Shown: positions 1 through 6,494, numbered from the stretch's first letter. The stretch: 7,151 nt of DNA from Pseudomonadota bacterium (GCA_023412745.1 JAEZBZ010000193.1:1-7151), one strand, 5' to 3'. The notes: generated by a model not told the origin, from the letters alone. Made by a program: numbers and translations.

Positions 1-58
1 TGTCGGGTGCCTGATCCGCCATCGATTTCGGATCGTCGGTGTTGGGATTTCCGCTCAT
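1..58 (-). CDS. grpE: GrpE nucleotide exchange factor, N-terminal fragment
   Basis: Only the first 19 codons are present; the gene runs off the left edge. It starts at the ATG whose complement is at 56-58 and reads MSGNPNTDDPKSMADQAPD, an acidic, disordered leader of the kind found at the N-terminus of GrpE. A GAGG motif lies four bases before the ATG, a good ribosome binding site. The identification rests mainly on position: in alphaproteobacteria grpE commonly follows hrcA on the same strand, and hrcA lies directly upstream here. GrpE would be the cytoplasmic exchange factor that releases ADP from DnaK. The conserved GrpE coiled coil and beta domain are outside the window, so the call is inference from context plus a compatible N-terminus. 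Confidence 0.7.
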   Translation of the reverse strand, partial: MSGNPNTDDPKSMADQAPD

Positions 59-117
59 AAGGCCTCGGTAACTGTGTCTTTCGAACGTGGCGACGAAGGG
101 TTTGCTTGTACCACCCG

Positions 118-138
118 GCGCGCGTTCAAAGCGCGCGC
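118..138. repeat. GC-only stem-loop between hrcA and grpE
   Basis: GCGCGCG at 118-124 is perfectly complementary to CGCGCGC at 132-138, with a 7-base loop (TTCAAAG). It sits in the 161-base gap between the hrcA stop and the grpE start. There is no T-run after it on the minus strand, so it does not look like a classical intrinsic terminator. It could slow transcription or protect an mRNA end between the two genes. The role is inference; alternating GC can also form such a stem by chance in high-GC DNA. Confidence 0.4.
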
Positions 139-219
139 GAACGGCTTACCCGATCGCGCACACTGAAAACACCCTGATGGTCAAATTCGCCCTTAATGAT
201 GGGCGCAAGCGTGCAAAAA

Positions 220-1278
220 TCAAGTCAGCAGCCGGCCGACAAGTTTGGCAGTGTAGTCGACCATCGGAATGATGCGACCGTAATTGAGGCGCGTCGGCCC
301 GATCACGCCGAGCACGCCGACGATTTTGCGAGTGTTGTCCTGAAACGGCGCCACGATCAGCGAAGAGCCGGACATCGAGAACAGCTTGTTCTCCGATCCG
401 ATGAAAATGCGTACGCCGTCCGCTCGTTCCGCCAGTCCGAGAAGCTGGATCAGGTCGCGCTTGGCTTCGAGATCCTCAAATAGCTTGCGGATGCGCTCCA
501 GTTCCTCGATCGCGGTCAGATCCTTGAGCAGGTTCGACTGCCCGCGCACGATCAGATTCTGGCGGTCGCCGATGGTACCGGACCATTCGGCAAGACCGGC
601 CTCGATCACATTCTGGGTCAGCGTGTCGAGTTCGGCCTTCGCGGTGGCGAGCTGCTGTTCCATCGCGCCACGAGCCTCGTCGATCGACAGTCCGCGGACG
701 TGGGCGTTGAGGTAGTTCGCAGCCTCGATGAGGGCCGACGGCGGCAGGCCAGGCGGCAGCGCGATGACGCGGTTTTCGACATTCTGGTCCTCGCCGACCA
801 GCACGACGAGCGCGCGGCCCGGATCGAGCGGCACGAACTCGATGTGCTTGAGCCGGCTGACCTGCTTTTCGGCCAGCACGACGCCGGCGCAATGCGACAG
901 GCCGGAGATCATCTCGCCGGCTTCCATGAGCACTTGGTCGACGGATTTCTGGCGCTTGAAGCTGATCTGCGTCTGGATTTGCTTGCGCTCGTCTTCGGTC
1001 AGGTCGCCCAGTTCGAGCAGACCATCCACGAACATGCGCAGGCCCATGTGGGTCGGCAGGCGCCCGGCCGAGGTGTGCGGTGCGAAGATCAGCCCGAGTT
1101 GCTCCAGGTCGGACATGACATTGCGCACGGAGGCGGGCGACAGCGTCATCGGCAGACTGCGCGACAGGTTGCGCGAACCCACCGGCTCGCCTGTTGCGAG
1201 GTAGGTCTCGACAATCTGCCGGAAAATCTCTCGGGAACGTTCGTTGAGCTGGGTCAGCCCGTTGGGGATCTCTGTCAT
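220..1278 (-). CDS. hrcA: HrcA heat-inducible transcription repressor
   Basis: This 352-residue protein has the usual length and layout of HrcA. The N-terminal winged-helix part (about residues 10-80) includes SREIFRQIVETYLATGEPVG, the LSPASVRNVMSDLEQLG recognition region and HTSAGRLPTHMGLRMFVD, all hallmarks of the family. The C-terminal GAF-like and dimerisation region follows, ending in GVLGVIGPTRLNYGRIIPMV, which is also typical. HrcA is a cytoplasmic repressor that binds CIRCE elements, classically before groESL, and depends on GroEL for activity. The ATG at 1276-1278 is the only plausible start: the frame upstream has no ATG, GTG or TTG before a stop. The ribosome binding site is poor, with the nearest GGAGG about 22 bases upstream. 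grpE lies downstream on the same strand. I see no complete CIRCE element in its own upstream region, so autoregulation is not supported here. Confidence 0.97.
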   Translation of the reverse strand: MTEIPNGLTQLNERSREIFRQIVETYLATGEPVGSRNLSRSLPMTLSPASVRNVMSDLEQLGLIFAPHTSAGRLPTHMGLRMFVDGLLELGDLTEDERKQIQTQISFKRQKSVDQVLMEAGEMISGLSHCAGVVLAEKQVSRLKHIEFVPLDPGRALVVLVGEDQNVENRVIALPPGLPPSALIEAANYLNAHVRGLSIDEARGAMEQQLATAKAELDTLTQNVIEAGLAEWSGTIGDRQNLIVRGQSNLLKDLTAIEELERIRKLFEDLEAKRDLIQLLGLAERADGVRIFIGSENKLFSMSGSSLIVAPFQDNTRKIVGVLGVIGPTRLNYGRIIPMVDYTAKLVGRLLT

Positions 1279-1534
1279 GCTGCTGGTAAAGGGGTTAGCA
1301 CCTCCAACAACGGATCCGACGGAGACTAAGACGCCGGGTGCAAGCTCGTCAAATCAGCGGTTGGCAGAAGGCGCGATATCACAATGGACTTCGCGGCGGG
1401 CGAAAAAAAGCTGCTCCGCCGGGAAACGATTTCCGCTTCCCTGCCGGTCGATCGCACTTTAGGGTGCCGCAAATTGGGCAGGCTGGATCTGTCCGCCTCA
1501 CCCTTCTCCTGCAACACCGCTACCATAGATCGCC
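1279..1534. promoter_or_regulatory. Divergent intergenic region between hrcA and rph
   Basis: This 256-base gap must hold promoters for both the hrcA-grpE unit (minus) and the rph operon (plus). On the minus strand TTTGAC (complement at 1348-1353) resembles the alphaproteobacterial -35 box; a box 17 bases on, CTTAGT, is only a weak -10. On the plus strand TACCAT (1521-1526) is a weak -10 candidate with a poor -35. A short palindrome, TTCGC-GGCGG-GCGAA, lies within it at about 1389-1403. No RpoH-type promoter or complete CIRCE site was recognised. Promoter assignment is tentative. Confidence 0.4.
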
Positions 1535-2248
1535 ATGCGCCCATCAAAACGCAACCCTGATGAACTTCGCCGCGTCTCGTTCGAGCGTGCCGTTTCCATG
1601 CACGCCGAGGGCTCATGCCTGATCAAGTTCGGCAACACGCACGTGCTGTGCACCGCCAGCCTTGAAGAGCGGGTGCCGCCGTGGCTGAAGAACCAGGGGC
1701 GCGGCTGGGTCACGGCCGAGTATGGCATGCTGCCGCGCGCCACCACCGACCGCAACCGGCGCGAGTCGACGGTTGGCCATCCCTCGGGCCGCACTCAGGA
1801 AATCCAGCGGCTGATCGGCCGCGCACTGCGCTCGGTCGTTGATCTGCAGAAGCTCGGCGAGCGCCAGATTTCGATCGACTGCGACGTGCTGCAGGCCGAC
1901 GGCGGCACGCGCACCGCGGCGATCACCGGCGCTTGGGTCGCTTTGCACGACTGCCTGCAGTGGATGCAGGTGCGCGACATGATCGGCGGCAAGGTGCTGA
2001 AGGATCAGGTCGCGGCGGTGTCGGCGGGTCTTTACCTCGGCGAGCCGGTGCTCGACCTCGATTATGCTGAGGATTCGGATGCTGACGCCGACGCCAACTT
2101 CGTCATGACCGGCTCGGGCGGCATCGTCGAAGTTCAGGGCACGGCCGAGAAAGAGCCATTCAGCCAGGAACGGTTTGACGAGCTGATGGCTTTGGCTCGC
2201 AAGGGCATCAAGGAACTGGTCTCGCTCCAGCAGCTGACCGTCGCCTGA
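1535..2248 (+). CDS. rph: Ribonuclease PH
   Basis: RNase PH is a cytoplasmic phosphorolytic 3'-5' exoribonuclease that trims tRNA precursors and other RNA ends. The 237-residue product is full length for the family. It carries GRGWVTAEYGMLPRAT (residues 55-70), the SGRTQEIQRLIGRALR segment with the phosphate-binding arginine at residue 86, CDVLQADGGTRTAAITGA (116-133) and the acidic stretch LDYAEDSDADADANFVMT, in which Asp180 and Asp186 match the catalytic pair of the family. The C-terminus is intact. The start reads MRPSKRNPDELR, as homologues do, but no Shine-Dalgarno sequence precedes it; the transcript may be leaderless or nearly so. It is the first gene of a plus-strand run with the VOC gene, rdgB and hemW. 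Confidence 0.98.
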   Translation: MRPSKRNPDELRRVSFERAVSMHAEGSCLIKFGNTHVLCTASLEERVPPWLKNQGRGWVTAEYGMLPRATTDRNRRESTVGHPSGRTQEIQRLIGRALRSVVDLQKLGERQISIDCDVLQADGGTRTAAITGAWVALHDCLQWMQVRDMIGGKVLKDQVAAVSAGLYLGEPVLDLDYAEDSDADADANFVMTGSGGIVEVQGTAEKEPFSQERFDELMALARKGIKELVSLQQLTVA

Positions 2249-2251
2249 CGG

Positions 2252-2272
2252 ATCGGGCTTGAATCCCGGATC
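2252..2272. repeat. Imperfect stem-loop between rph and the VOC gene
   Basis: Just after the rph stop, GATCGGG can pair with CCCGGATC around a 7-base loop if one G is bulged. No T-run follows, so it is not a convincing terminator and probably does not separate rph from the downstream genes. It may be chance or a processing site. Confidence 0.25.
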
Positions 2273-2320
2273 GTCGGGTCTTCGCCAGCGGCAGGGTTCG
2301 GCCGATCTGGAGAGGGTGCG

Positions 2321-2731
2321 ATGACGCCAACCGGAATTCTCGAAACGATCCTTTACGCACACGATCTTGATGCCGCCGAGCGGTTCTATCGCGATGTGCT
2401 GGGCATGGAGCCGGCGACGAAGGTTGTCGGCCGTCATGTCTTCTATCGCTGCGGCGGGCAGATGCTGCTGATGTTCAATCCGGACGTAACCAGCAAGGCG
2501 CAGAACCTCGACGGCCAGTCGATCCCCTCGCACGGCGCGATCGGGCCGGGGCATTTGTGTTTCCGTGCCACCGCTTCCGAAGTCGATGCCTGGAAGGCTC
2601 GGCTGCAGCAGCACGGAGTCGCCATCGAATCCGAATACATCTGGCCAAATGGTGGCCGGTCGATTTACTTCCGCGATCCGGCGGGCAACTGCCTGGAGTT
2701 CGCCGAGCCGAGGATCTGGGGACTATCCTGA
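2321..2731 (+). CDS. VOC superfamily (glyoxalase/bleomycin resistance fold) protein
   Basis: This 136-residue protein shows the paired beta-alpha-beta-beta-beta modules of the vicinal oxygen chelate fold. The first module has ETILYAHDLDAAERFYRDVLGM (from residue 8), the second GHLCFRA (from 77) and the closing strand SIYFRDPAGNCLEFAEP (114-130). Candidate metal ligands are Glu8, His78 and Glu126, positions where the family usually places them. The substrate cannot be read from sequence; glyoxalase I-like, dioxygenase-like and antibiotic-binding members share this layout. The ATG at 2321 is preceded by GGAGAGGG, a good ribosome binding site. The gene lies 72 bases after rph, and its TGA shares its last base with the rdgB ATG, so translation is probably coupled. 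The placement suggests co-expression with RNA and nucleotide housekeeping genes, but gives no specific function. Confidence 0.9.
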   Translation: MTPTGILETILYAHDLDAAERFYRDVLGMEPATKVVGRHVFYRCGGQMLLMFNPDVTSKAQNLDGQSIPSHGAIGPGHLCFRATASEVDAWKARLQQHGVAIESEYIWPNGGRSIYFRDPAGNCLEFAEPRIWGLS

Positions 2732-3351
2732 TGCGTCAACTCGAGAGGGGCATGCGGCTGGTCGTGGCCAGCCACAACGTCGGTAAGCTGCGTGAAATCG
2801 CCGATCTCGTCAGTCCTTACGGGCTTGATGCGGTGTCGGCTGGAAGCCTTGGCCTGCCCGAGCCCGAGGAAACCGAAAACACGTTCGCCGGCAATGCGCG
2901 GCTGAAAGCGGTCGCGGCGGCGACGGCATCGGGCGCGCCGGCGCTGTCCGACGACTCGGGCCTCGAAGTCGCAATCCTGAATGGCGATCCGGGCGTCTAT
3001 TCGGCGCGCTGGGCCGGGCCATCGAAGGATTTCGGTGTCGCCATGCGCAGCGTCGCGGACAAGGTGGAGGCGGCTGGTGGCTGGACAAAGGCCGATCCAG
3101 AGGCCAATTTCACCTGTGCCCTTTGTCTCGCCTGGCCTGACGGCGAGGCGCACGTGTTCGAGGGTAAGGTATTCGGCCGGCTCATATGGCCGCCGCGGGG
3201 CGACAGGGGCTTCGGCTATGACCCGATGTTCCTGCCCGACGGCGAAGCCCTGACGATCGGCGAAATGGAACCGGCCAGCAAGCATGCCATCAGCCACCGC
3301 GCCCGCGCTTTCGCCCTGTTCGTTGCCGCCTGCCTCAACGGTCAATCCTGA
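2731..3351 (+). CDS. rdgB: RdgB/HAM1 non-canonical purine NTP pyrophosphatase
   Basis: The enzyme hydrolyses dITP, XTP and ITP to the monophosphate and pyrophosphate, keeping deaminated purines out of DNA and RNA. The 206-residue product has the family signatures in order: ASHNVGKLREI (13-23), the acidic ETENTFAGNARLKA (47-60), SDDSGLEV with the catalytic aspartates (73-80), PGVYSARWAG (87-96), GFGYDPMF (160-167) and KHAISHRARAF (184-194). I chose the ATG at 2731, overlapping the VOC stop (TGATG), because it gives the usual short leader before the first beta strand. An in-frame ATG at 2752 lies only three bases after AGAGG and would shorten the leader to one residue before RLVVASHN. The open frame extends upstream to 2557, but that part is antiparallel in content to the VOC gene and not RdgB-like. 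The end overlaps hemW. Confidence 0.97.
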   Translation: MRQLERGMRLVVASHNVGKLREIADLVSPYGLDAVSAGSLGLPEPEETENTFAGNARLKAVAAATASGAPALSDDSGLEVAILNGDPGVYSARWAGPSKDFGVAMRSVADKVEAAGGWTKADPEANFTCALCLAWPDGEAHVFEGKVFGRLIWPPRGDRGFGYDPMFLPDGEALTIGEMEPASKHAISHRARAFALFVAACLNGQS

Positions 3352-4561
3352 CGAGGCCGGCTTCGGCGTCTACGTCCATTGGCCGTTCTGCGCTTCCAAG
3401 TGCCCATACTGCGACTTCAACAGCCACGTGCGCATCGGCGGCGTGGATGAACCGCGCTATCTCGCGGCTTTCCGCCGCGAACTTAGCCACGTGCGTGACT
3501 GGATAGGGAATCGCCATGTGTCGAGCATCTTCATCGGGGGCGGTACGCCGTCGCTGATGCAACCAGCGACGGTTGGTGGCATTCTCGATCACATCGCGGC
3601 GCTGTGGCAGGTCGATGCCAACGCCGAGATCACGCTGGAAGCCAATCCGTCGAGTGTGGAGGCCGAGCGGTTTCGCGGCTATCGCGGCGCAGGCGTCAAT
3701 CGCGTTTCGCTGGGCGTGCAGGCGCTCAACGATCCCGACCTGAAGCGCCTCGGCCGCCTGCATACGGTGGCCGAGGCTCGGGTCGCCATAGATATCGCGG
3801 CGCGCACATTCGAGCGGGTGTCGTTCGATCTGATTTACGCGCGAACGGGGCAGACCGTGGAGGCATGGCGGGCCGAGCTTTCCGAGGCGCTGGCGATGGC
3901 GGGCGGGCACCTGTCGCTGTACCAGCTCACCATCGAGGAGGGCACGCCGTTCGCCAAGCTGTACGCCGCCGGTAAGCTGCAGGTGCCTGATGGCGATCTG
4001 GCCAGCGATCTGTATGACGTGACCGCCGAGCTGACTGCCAGGCGTGGGCTTCCGGCTTATGAAATCTCAAACCACGCCAAACCCGGGCAGGAGAGCCGGC
4101 ACAACCTGCTGTACTGGCGCTATGGCGAATACGCAGGCATCGGGCCGGGAGCGCATGGCCGCGTGGTCGCGGATGGTCAGAGGATTCCCACGACCAGTGA
4201 GCGGGCGCCGGAACGCTGGATCGAGGATGTCGAGCGCGCCGGGCATGGCCAAGTGGGGAGCGCGCCGCTCTCGCGTCAGGAGCAGGCCGACGAGGCGCTG
4301 CTGATGGGGTTGCGGCTTGAGGAAGGCCTGGATCTCGACCGGCTGGCCCGCATTGGCGGCGCAAGGCCGACGGTGCAGGCGATCGCCGATCTTGCGGAAG
4401 CCGGCCAGCTTGCCGTTTCCCCGGATGGCCGCCGCATCAAGGCGACCGCGGCGGGCCGCATGGTACTCAACGCGCTCGTTTTGCACCTTTCCGAGCACTT
4501 CGCGCCGGTCGCCACGTGCTCGCCGGCAGCGACAGATCGAGCAGGTCCACTTCCTCTCTGA
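3284..4561 (+). CDS. hemW: HemW heme chaperone (radical SAM, HemN-like)
   Basis: HemW is a radical SAM-family protein that binds heme and is thought to deliver it to respiratory enzymes; it is often misnamed coproporphyrinogen III oxidase. The CX3CX2C cluster motif is at Cys36, Cys40 and Cys43, followed by Asp-Phe. The extra cysteine of true HemN is missing, which favours HemW. Further support comes from GGGTPSL (85-91), VSLGVQALNDPDLKRLGR, LYQLTIEEGTPF and the HNLLYW motif followed by GEYAGIGPGAHG. The ATG at 3284 lies 68 bases inside rdgB in another frame; a TTG at 3323 is the only other in-frame candidate before the conserved domain. The 425-residue length is somewhat above family norm because of a leader of about 25 residues and a C-terminal extension of about 25 residues (after VLNALVLHL). 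That extension overlaps the convergent LysR gene by 95 bases. Confidence 0.95.
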   Translation: MPSATAPALSPCSLPPASTVNPDEAGFGVYVHWPFCASKCPYCDFNSHVRIGGVDEPRYLAAFRRELSHVRDWIGNRHVSSIFIGGGTPSLMQPATVGGILDHIAALWQVDANAEITLEANPSSVEAERFRGYRGAGVNRVSLGVQALNDPDLKRLGRLHTVAEARVAIDIAARTFERVSFDLIYARTGQTVEAWRAELSEALAMAGGHLSLYQLTIEEGTPFAKLYAAGKLQVPDGDLASDLYDVTAELTARRGLPAYEISNHAKPGQESRHNLLYWRYGEYAGIGPGAHGRVVADGQRIPTTSERAPERWIEDVERAGHGQVGSAPLSRQEQADEALLMGLRLEEGLDLDRLARIGGARPTVQAIADLAEAGQLAVSPDGRRIKATAAGRMVLNALVLHLSEHFAPVATCSPAATDRAGPLPL

Positions 4562-5444
4562 GCCAGGCGCGAAACGCTGCCACGGGCGGCCGCGTGACGG
4601 AGCCGACCGGGCAAACGAAATGGAACGCGCGCCCGGATGGCAGGATCAGGTCGAACGGCGCCACCAGCCGGCCGGTGCGCAAATCATCGAACGCCAGCGG
4701 CTTGTGCGCGAGCAGTACGCCAGCGCCCTCGACGGTGGCGTCCAGGGCATGATCGGCGCTGTTAAAATGCAGGCCACGGTTAAAATTTATACCCGAAACG
4801 CCCGCTGCCTTCAGCCAGTCGGCCCAGGTCGGCAGCTTGGCGCGGCCGACCAGCGAGTCATCATGGATCAGCGTCGCATTCTTGAGATCTTCTGGCCGCG
4901 ACATGCCGCCCGACTCCAGCCGCCGCGGGCTGCACACCGGCAGCATGTCGAGGTCGGCGAGGCGTTCGGCGACGAGGCCGTTGGTGGTTTTTCCGACCTG
5001 CATATTGCGGATTGCGACATCGACGTCGTCGCGGATGAAATCCGCCAGCACCATGGTCGATGAGATCCGCGCTTCGATATCCGGGTTGGCCGCCATGAAA
5101 CGGTAGAGCCGCGGTGCAAGCCATTTCGCGGTAAAACCGGGCGGTGCACTGATAACCAGGACGTTGTCGTTGCGTGCGCGATCGAGGCTCGCCACTGATT
5201 GCCGGATCTGCAGAAACGCCGCGTTCAGGCCGGGGTAGAGAAGCTGCCCGGCTTCGGTCAGCTCAATCGAGCGCGTGCGCCGATGAAACAGTTTGATATC
5301 AAGGAACTCTTCAAGTCCCTTGATCTGGTGGCTGAGAGCCGCCGGGGTCACGTTCAGTTCAGCCGCCGCCCGCGTGAGGCTGAGATGCCGCGCGGATGCT
5401 TCGAAGGCCCTGAGGGCGTTCAGCGGTGGCAATGCCTTATGCAT
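4467..5444 (-). CDS. LysR-family transcriptional regulator, GcvA-like
   Basis: The product is a 325-residue DNA-binding regulator. The N-terminal winged helix-turn-helix spans about residues 5-65: LPPLNALRAFEASARHLSLT, then AAAELNVTPAALSHQIKGLE and LFHRRTRSIELTEAG. This wording (PPLNALRAFEAAAR, TPAALSHQIK) is that of the GcvA branch. A periplasmic-binding-type effector domain follows and ends near FRAWLREEV, about residue 303. The last 21 residues are a basic tail (WRPARSARKGAKRAR) beyond the usual end. I start at the ATG with complement 5442-5444, where homologues begin (MHKALPPL). The frame stays open for 91 codons upstream, but that part is not LysR-like and runs antisense to the small gene at 5546. 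The ribosome binding site is weak. The 3' end overlaps hemW. The effector is unknown; the divergent small gene is a natural candidate target. Confidence 0.93.
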   Translation of the reverse strand: MHKALPPLNALRAFEASARHLSLTRAAAELNVTPAALSHQIKGLEEFLDIKLFHRRTRSIELTEAGQLLYPGLNAAFLQIRQSVASLDRARNDNVLVISAPPGFTAKWLAPRLYRFMAANPDIEARISSTMVLADFIRDDVDVAIRNMQVGKTTNGLVAERLADLDMLPVCSPRRLESGGMSRPEDLKNATLIHDDSLVGRAKLPTWADWLKAAGVSGINFNRGLHFNSADHALDATVEGAGVLLAHKPLAFDDLRTGRLVAPFDLILPSGRAFHFVCPVGSVTRPPVAAFRAWLREEVDLLDLSLPASTWRPARSARKGAKRAR

Positions 5445-5545
5445 GAGTTTTTCTAAGTCATCCGGTGAGAGAACGTCGTTTGTAGCTTTTATCGAACAGG
5501 AATACCAATGGGTGCATAAAAAGAGTTGAGATGAGGAGCGATGAA
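5445..5545. promoter_or_regulatory. Divergent LysR/small-gene control region
   Basis: This 101-base gap is AT-richer than its surroundings and must drive the LysR gene leftward and the small gene rightward. A weak face-to-face pair is visible. Plus strand: TTGTAG (5480-5485), 17 bases, TACCAA (5503-5508). Minus strand: TTGGTA (complement of 5503-5508), 18 bases, TACAAA (complement of 5479-5484). LysR-type regulators usually bind such divergent regions and control both genes. No certain T-N11-A operator was assigned. Confidence 0.35.
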
Positions 5546-5749
5546 ATGTCGGTCCGATTGATTGAGCCTCGGGACTACCCAAGCGCGGAGCAGCTTCGCA
5601 ACCTGATGCAGACTGCGCGCCAGGAGCGCGCGGCAGCAGTGGCAGAGTTGTTCGGGTTCGGATTTTCAGCGCTGCGCAACGCTGTGCAGCCGCGTCCCGG
5701 AAGCCAGAAGGGTGCAACGCTCACCGATCCGGTGGGCAAGGGCGCCTGA
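5546..5749 (+). CDS. Small protein of unknown function (67 aa)
   Basis: I do not recognise the family. The product, starting MSVRLIEPRDYPSAEQL, is small and soluble with no signal peptide or membrane segment. A likely helical core runs from SAEQLRNLMQTARQERA through AVAELFGFGFSALRNAV (about residues 13-47), amphipathic and alanine- and arginine-rich, followed by a Pro/Gly/Lys-rich, probably disordered tail. I chose the ATG at 5546 because AGGAG (5534-5538) lies exactly seven bases before it; an in-frame ATG at 5531 has no such site and would add MRSDE. The gene diverges from the GcvA-like LysR gene across about 100 bases and is followed by a strong terminator, so it is probably a single-gene transcript. 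The dedicated ribosome binding site and terminator argue that it is real. It may be regulated by the LysR protein; that is inference from layout. Confidence 0.72.
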   Translation: MSVRLIEPRDYPSAEQLRNLMQTARQERAAAVAELFGFGFSALRNAVQPRPGSQKGATLTDPVGKGA

Positions 5750-5788
5750 CATACTGTCGAACCGGCTAAAGCTGGTCGATCATGAGCA

Positions 5789-5827
5789 AAAACGGCGGAT
5801 TGGGAAAACCCAACCGCCGTTTTAATT
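5789..5827 (+). terminator. Intrinsic terminator after the small gene
   Basis: AAAACGGCGG (5789-5798) pairs with CCGCCGTTTT (5814-5823). After one bulged A (5799), TTGGG (5800-5804) pairs with CCCAA (5809-5813) around an AAAA loop. The rightward transcript ends in UUUUAAUUU. The flanking A-run also gives a T-run on the other strand, so it could stop transcription in both directions. It lies 40 bases after the small-gene stop and separates that gene from the membrane protein gene. Confidence 0.9.
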
Positions 5828-5856
5828 TGTGGGACACAAGATCGCGGGTCTCAATC

Positions 5857-5880
5857 GCTATCTATTCGCCAATAGACAGC
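5857..5880. repeat. Inverted repeat upstream of the YqaA-like gene
   Basis: GCTATCTATT (5857-5866) and AATAGACAGC (5871-5880) are inverted copies matching at 9 of 10 positions around CGCC. The repeat ends 16 bases before the first ATG of the next gene, where it could be an operator or a 5'-leader hairpin. A second small palindrome, TTGTG-GGA-CACAA, lies at 5827-5839, just after the terminator. No clear promoter boxes were found, though one must lie downstream of the terminator. Function is unknown. Confidence 0.45.
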
Positions 5881-5896
5881 AATCATCCGCCGTCTT

Positions 5897-6490
5897 ATGG
5901 ACGGCCCCATGATCAGACGCGTTTACGACTGGACGATGCGGCTCGCCGAGCACAGACATGCGCCGCAGGCGCTGTTCTGGATCTCGTTCATCGAGAGTTC
6001 GTTTTTTCCCATTCCACCAGACGTCATGCTGATGCCAATGGTTCTGGCACAGCGCGCGAAAGCCTGGTTGTTCGCGACGATTGCGACGGCCGGGTCGGTT
6101 CTCGGCGGCGTCGTCGGCTATCTCATCGGCTTGCTGCTGTTCGATCTGCTCGGCAAGCCGCTTCTCGATCTGTACGGCTACCAGGACAAATTCGATCAGT
6201 TTGCCAGCCAGTTCAACGAGTATGGCGCGCTCATCGTCTTCTTCTTCGGCGTCACGCCGTTCCCCTACAAGGTCATCACGATCGCCAGCGGGGCCACCCA
6301 CCTTAACATTCTCGTTTTTTTGATCGCCAGCATTGCCGCGCGGGGCTTGCGCTTCTATCTGGTCAGCGGCCTACTGTACTGGTACGGCCCGCCAATACGG
6401 GCGTTTATCGAGAAACGCCTTGGTATCCTGACACTTGTGTTTCTCGTTCTGCTGATCGGCGGTTTCTTCGCGTTGAAATTCCTCGTGTGA
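5897..6490 (+). CDS. YqaA/DedA-type (VTT domain) inner-membrane protein
   Basis: This 197-residue, strongly hydrophobic protein matches the YqaA branch of the DedA/SNARE-associated (VTT) superfamily, some members of which take part in lipid flipping and membrane homeostasis. Visible signatures are SFIESSFFPIPPDVMLMPMVLA (30-51), the glycine-rich segment TAGSVLGGVVGYLIGLLLF (64-82), the re-entrant-type motif FFFGVTPFPYKVITIASG (115-132) and a final hydrophobic helix (about 174-197). The arginines of classical DedA proteins around this motif are absent, as expected for YqaA-like members. Codon 5 (ATG at 5909) gives MIRRVYDWTM, the usual family start, and may be the true one; neither ATG has a strong ribosome binding site. 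dsbB begins four bases after its stop. The substrate is unknown. Confidence 0.9.
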   Translation: MDGPMIRRVYDWTMRLAEHRHAPQALFWISFIESSFFPIPPDVMLMPMVLAQRAKAWLFATIATAGSVLGGVVGYLIGLLLFDLLGKPLLDLYGYQDKFDQFASQFNEYGALIVFFFGVTPFPYKVITIASGATHLNILVFLIASIAARGLRFYLVSGLLYWYGPPIRAFIEKRLGILTLVFLVLLIGGFFALKFLV

Positions 6491-6494
6491 TCCC

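Noticed and set aside
1295..1303. TTAGCACCT before hrcA, resembling the left half of a CIRCE element (TTAGCACTC).
   Set aside because: Only 7 of 9 bases match and no GAGTGCTAA-like right half occurs nine bases away.
700..1329. A 209-codon plus-strand open frame inside hrcA.
   Set aside because: It is the antisense shadow of hrcA, which has full family motifs.
1613..2614. A 333-codon minus-strand open frame across rph and the VOC gene.
   Set aside because: It is antisense to the clear rph gene and matches no family I recognise; long antisense frames are common in high-GC codon-biased genes.
2557..2730. An upstream extension of the rdgB frame.
   Set aside because: It lies wholly in the VOC gene in another frame and does not resemble RdgB; the conserved protein starts at 2731.
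4317..5063. A 248-codon plus-strand open frame spanning the hemW end and the LysR gene.
   Set aside because: It is in another frame from hemW and antisense to the LysR gene; its composition is arginine- and glutamine-rich as expected of a shadow frame.
5445..5717. A 91-codon N-terminal extension of the LysR gene back to an ATG at 5717.
   Set aside because: It is not LysR-like, runs antisense to the small gene at 5546, and family members begin at MHKALPPL (5444).
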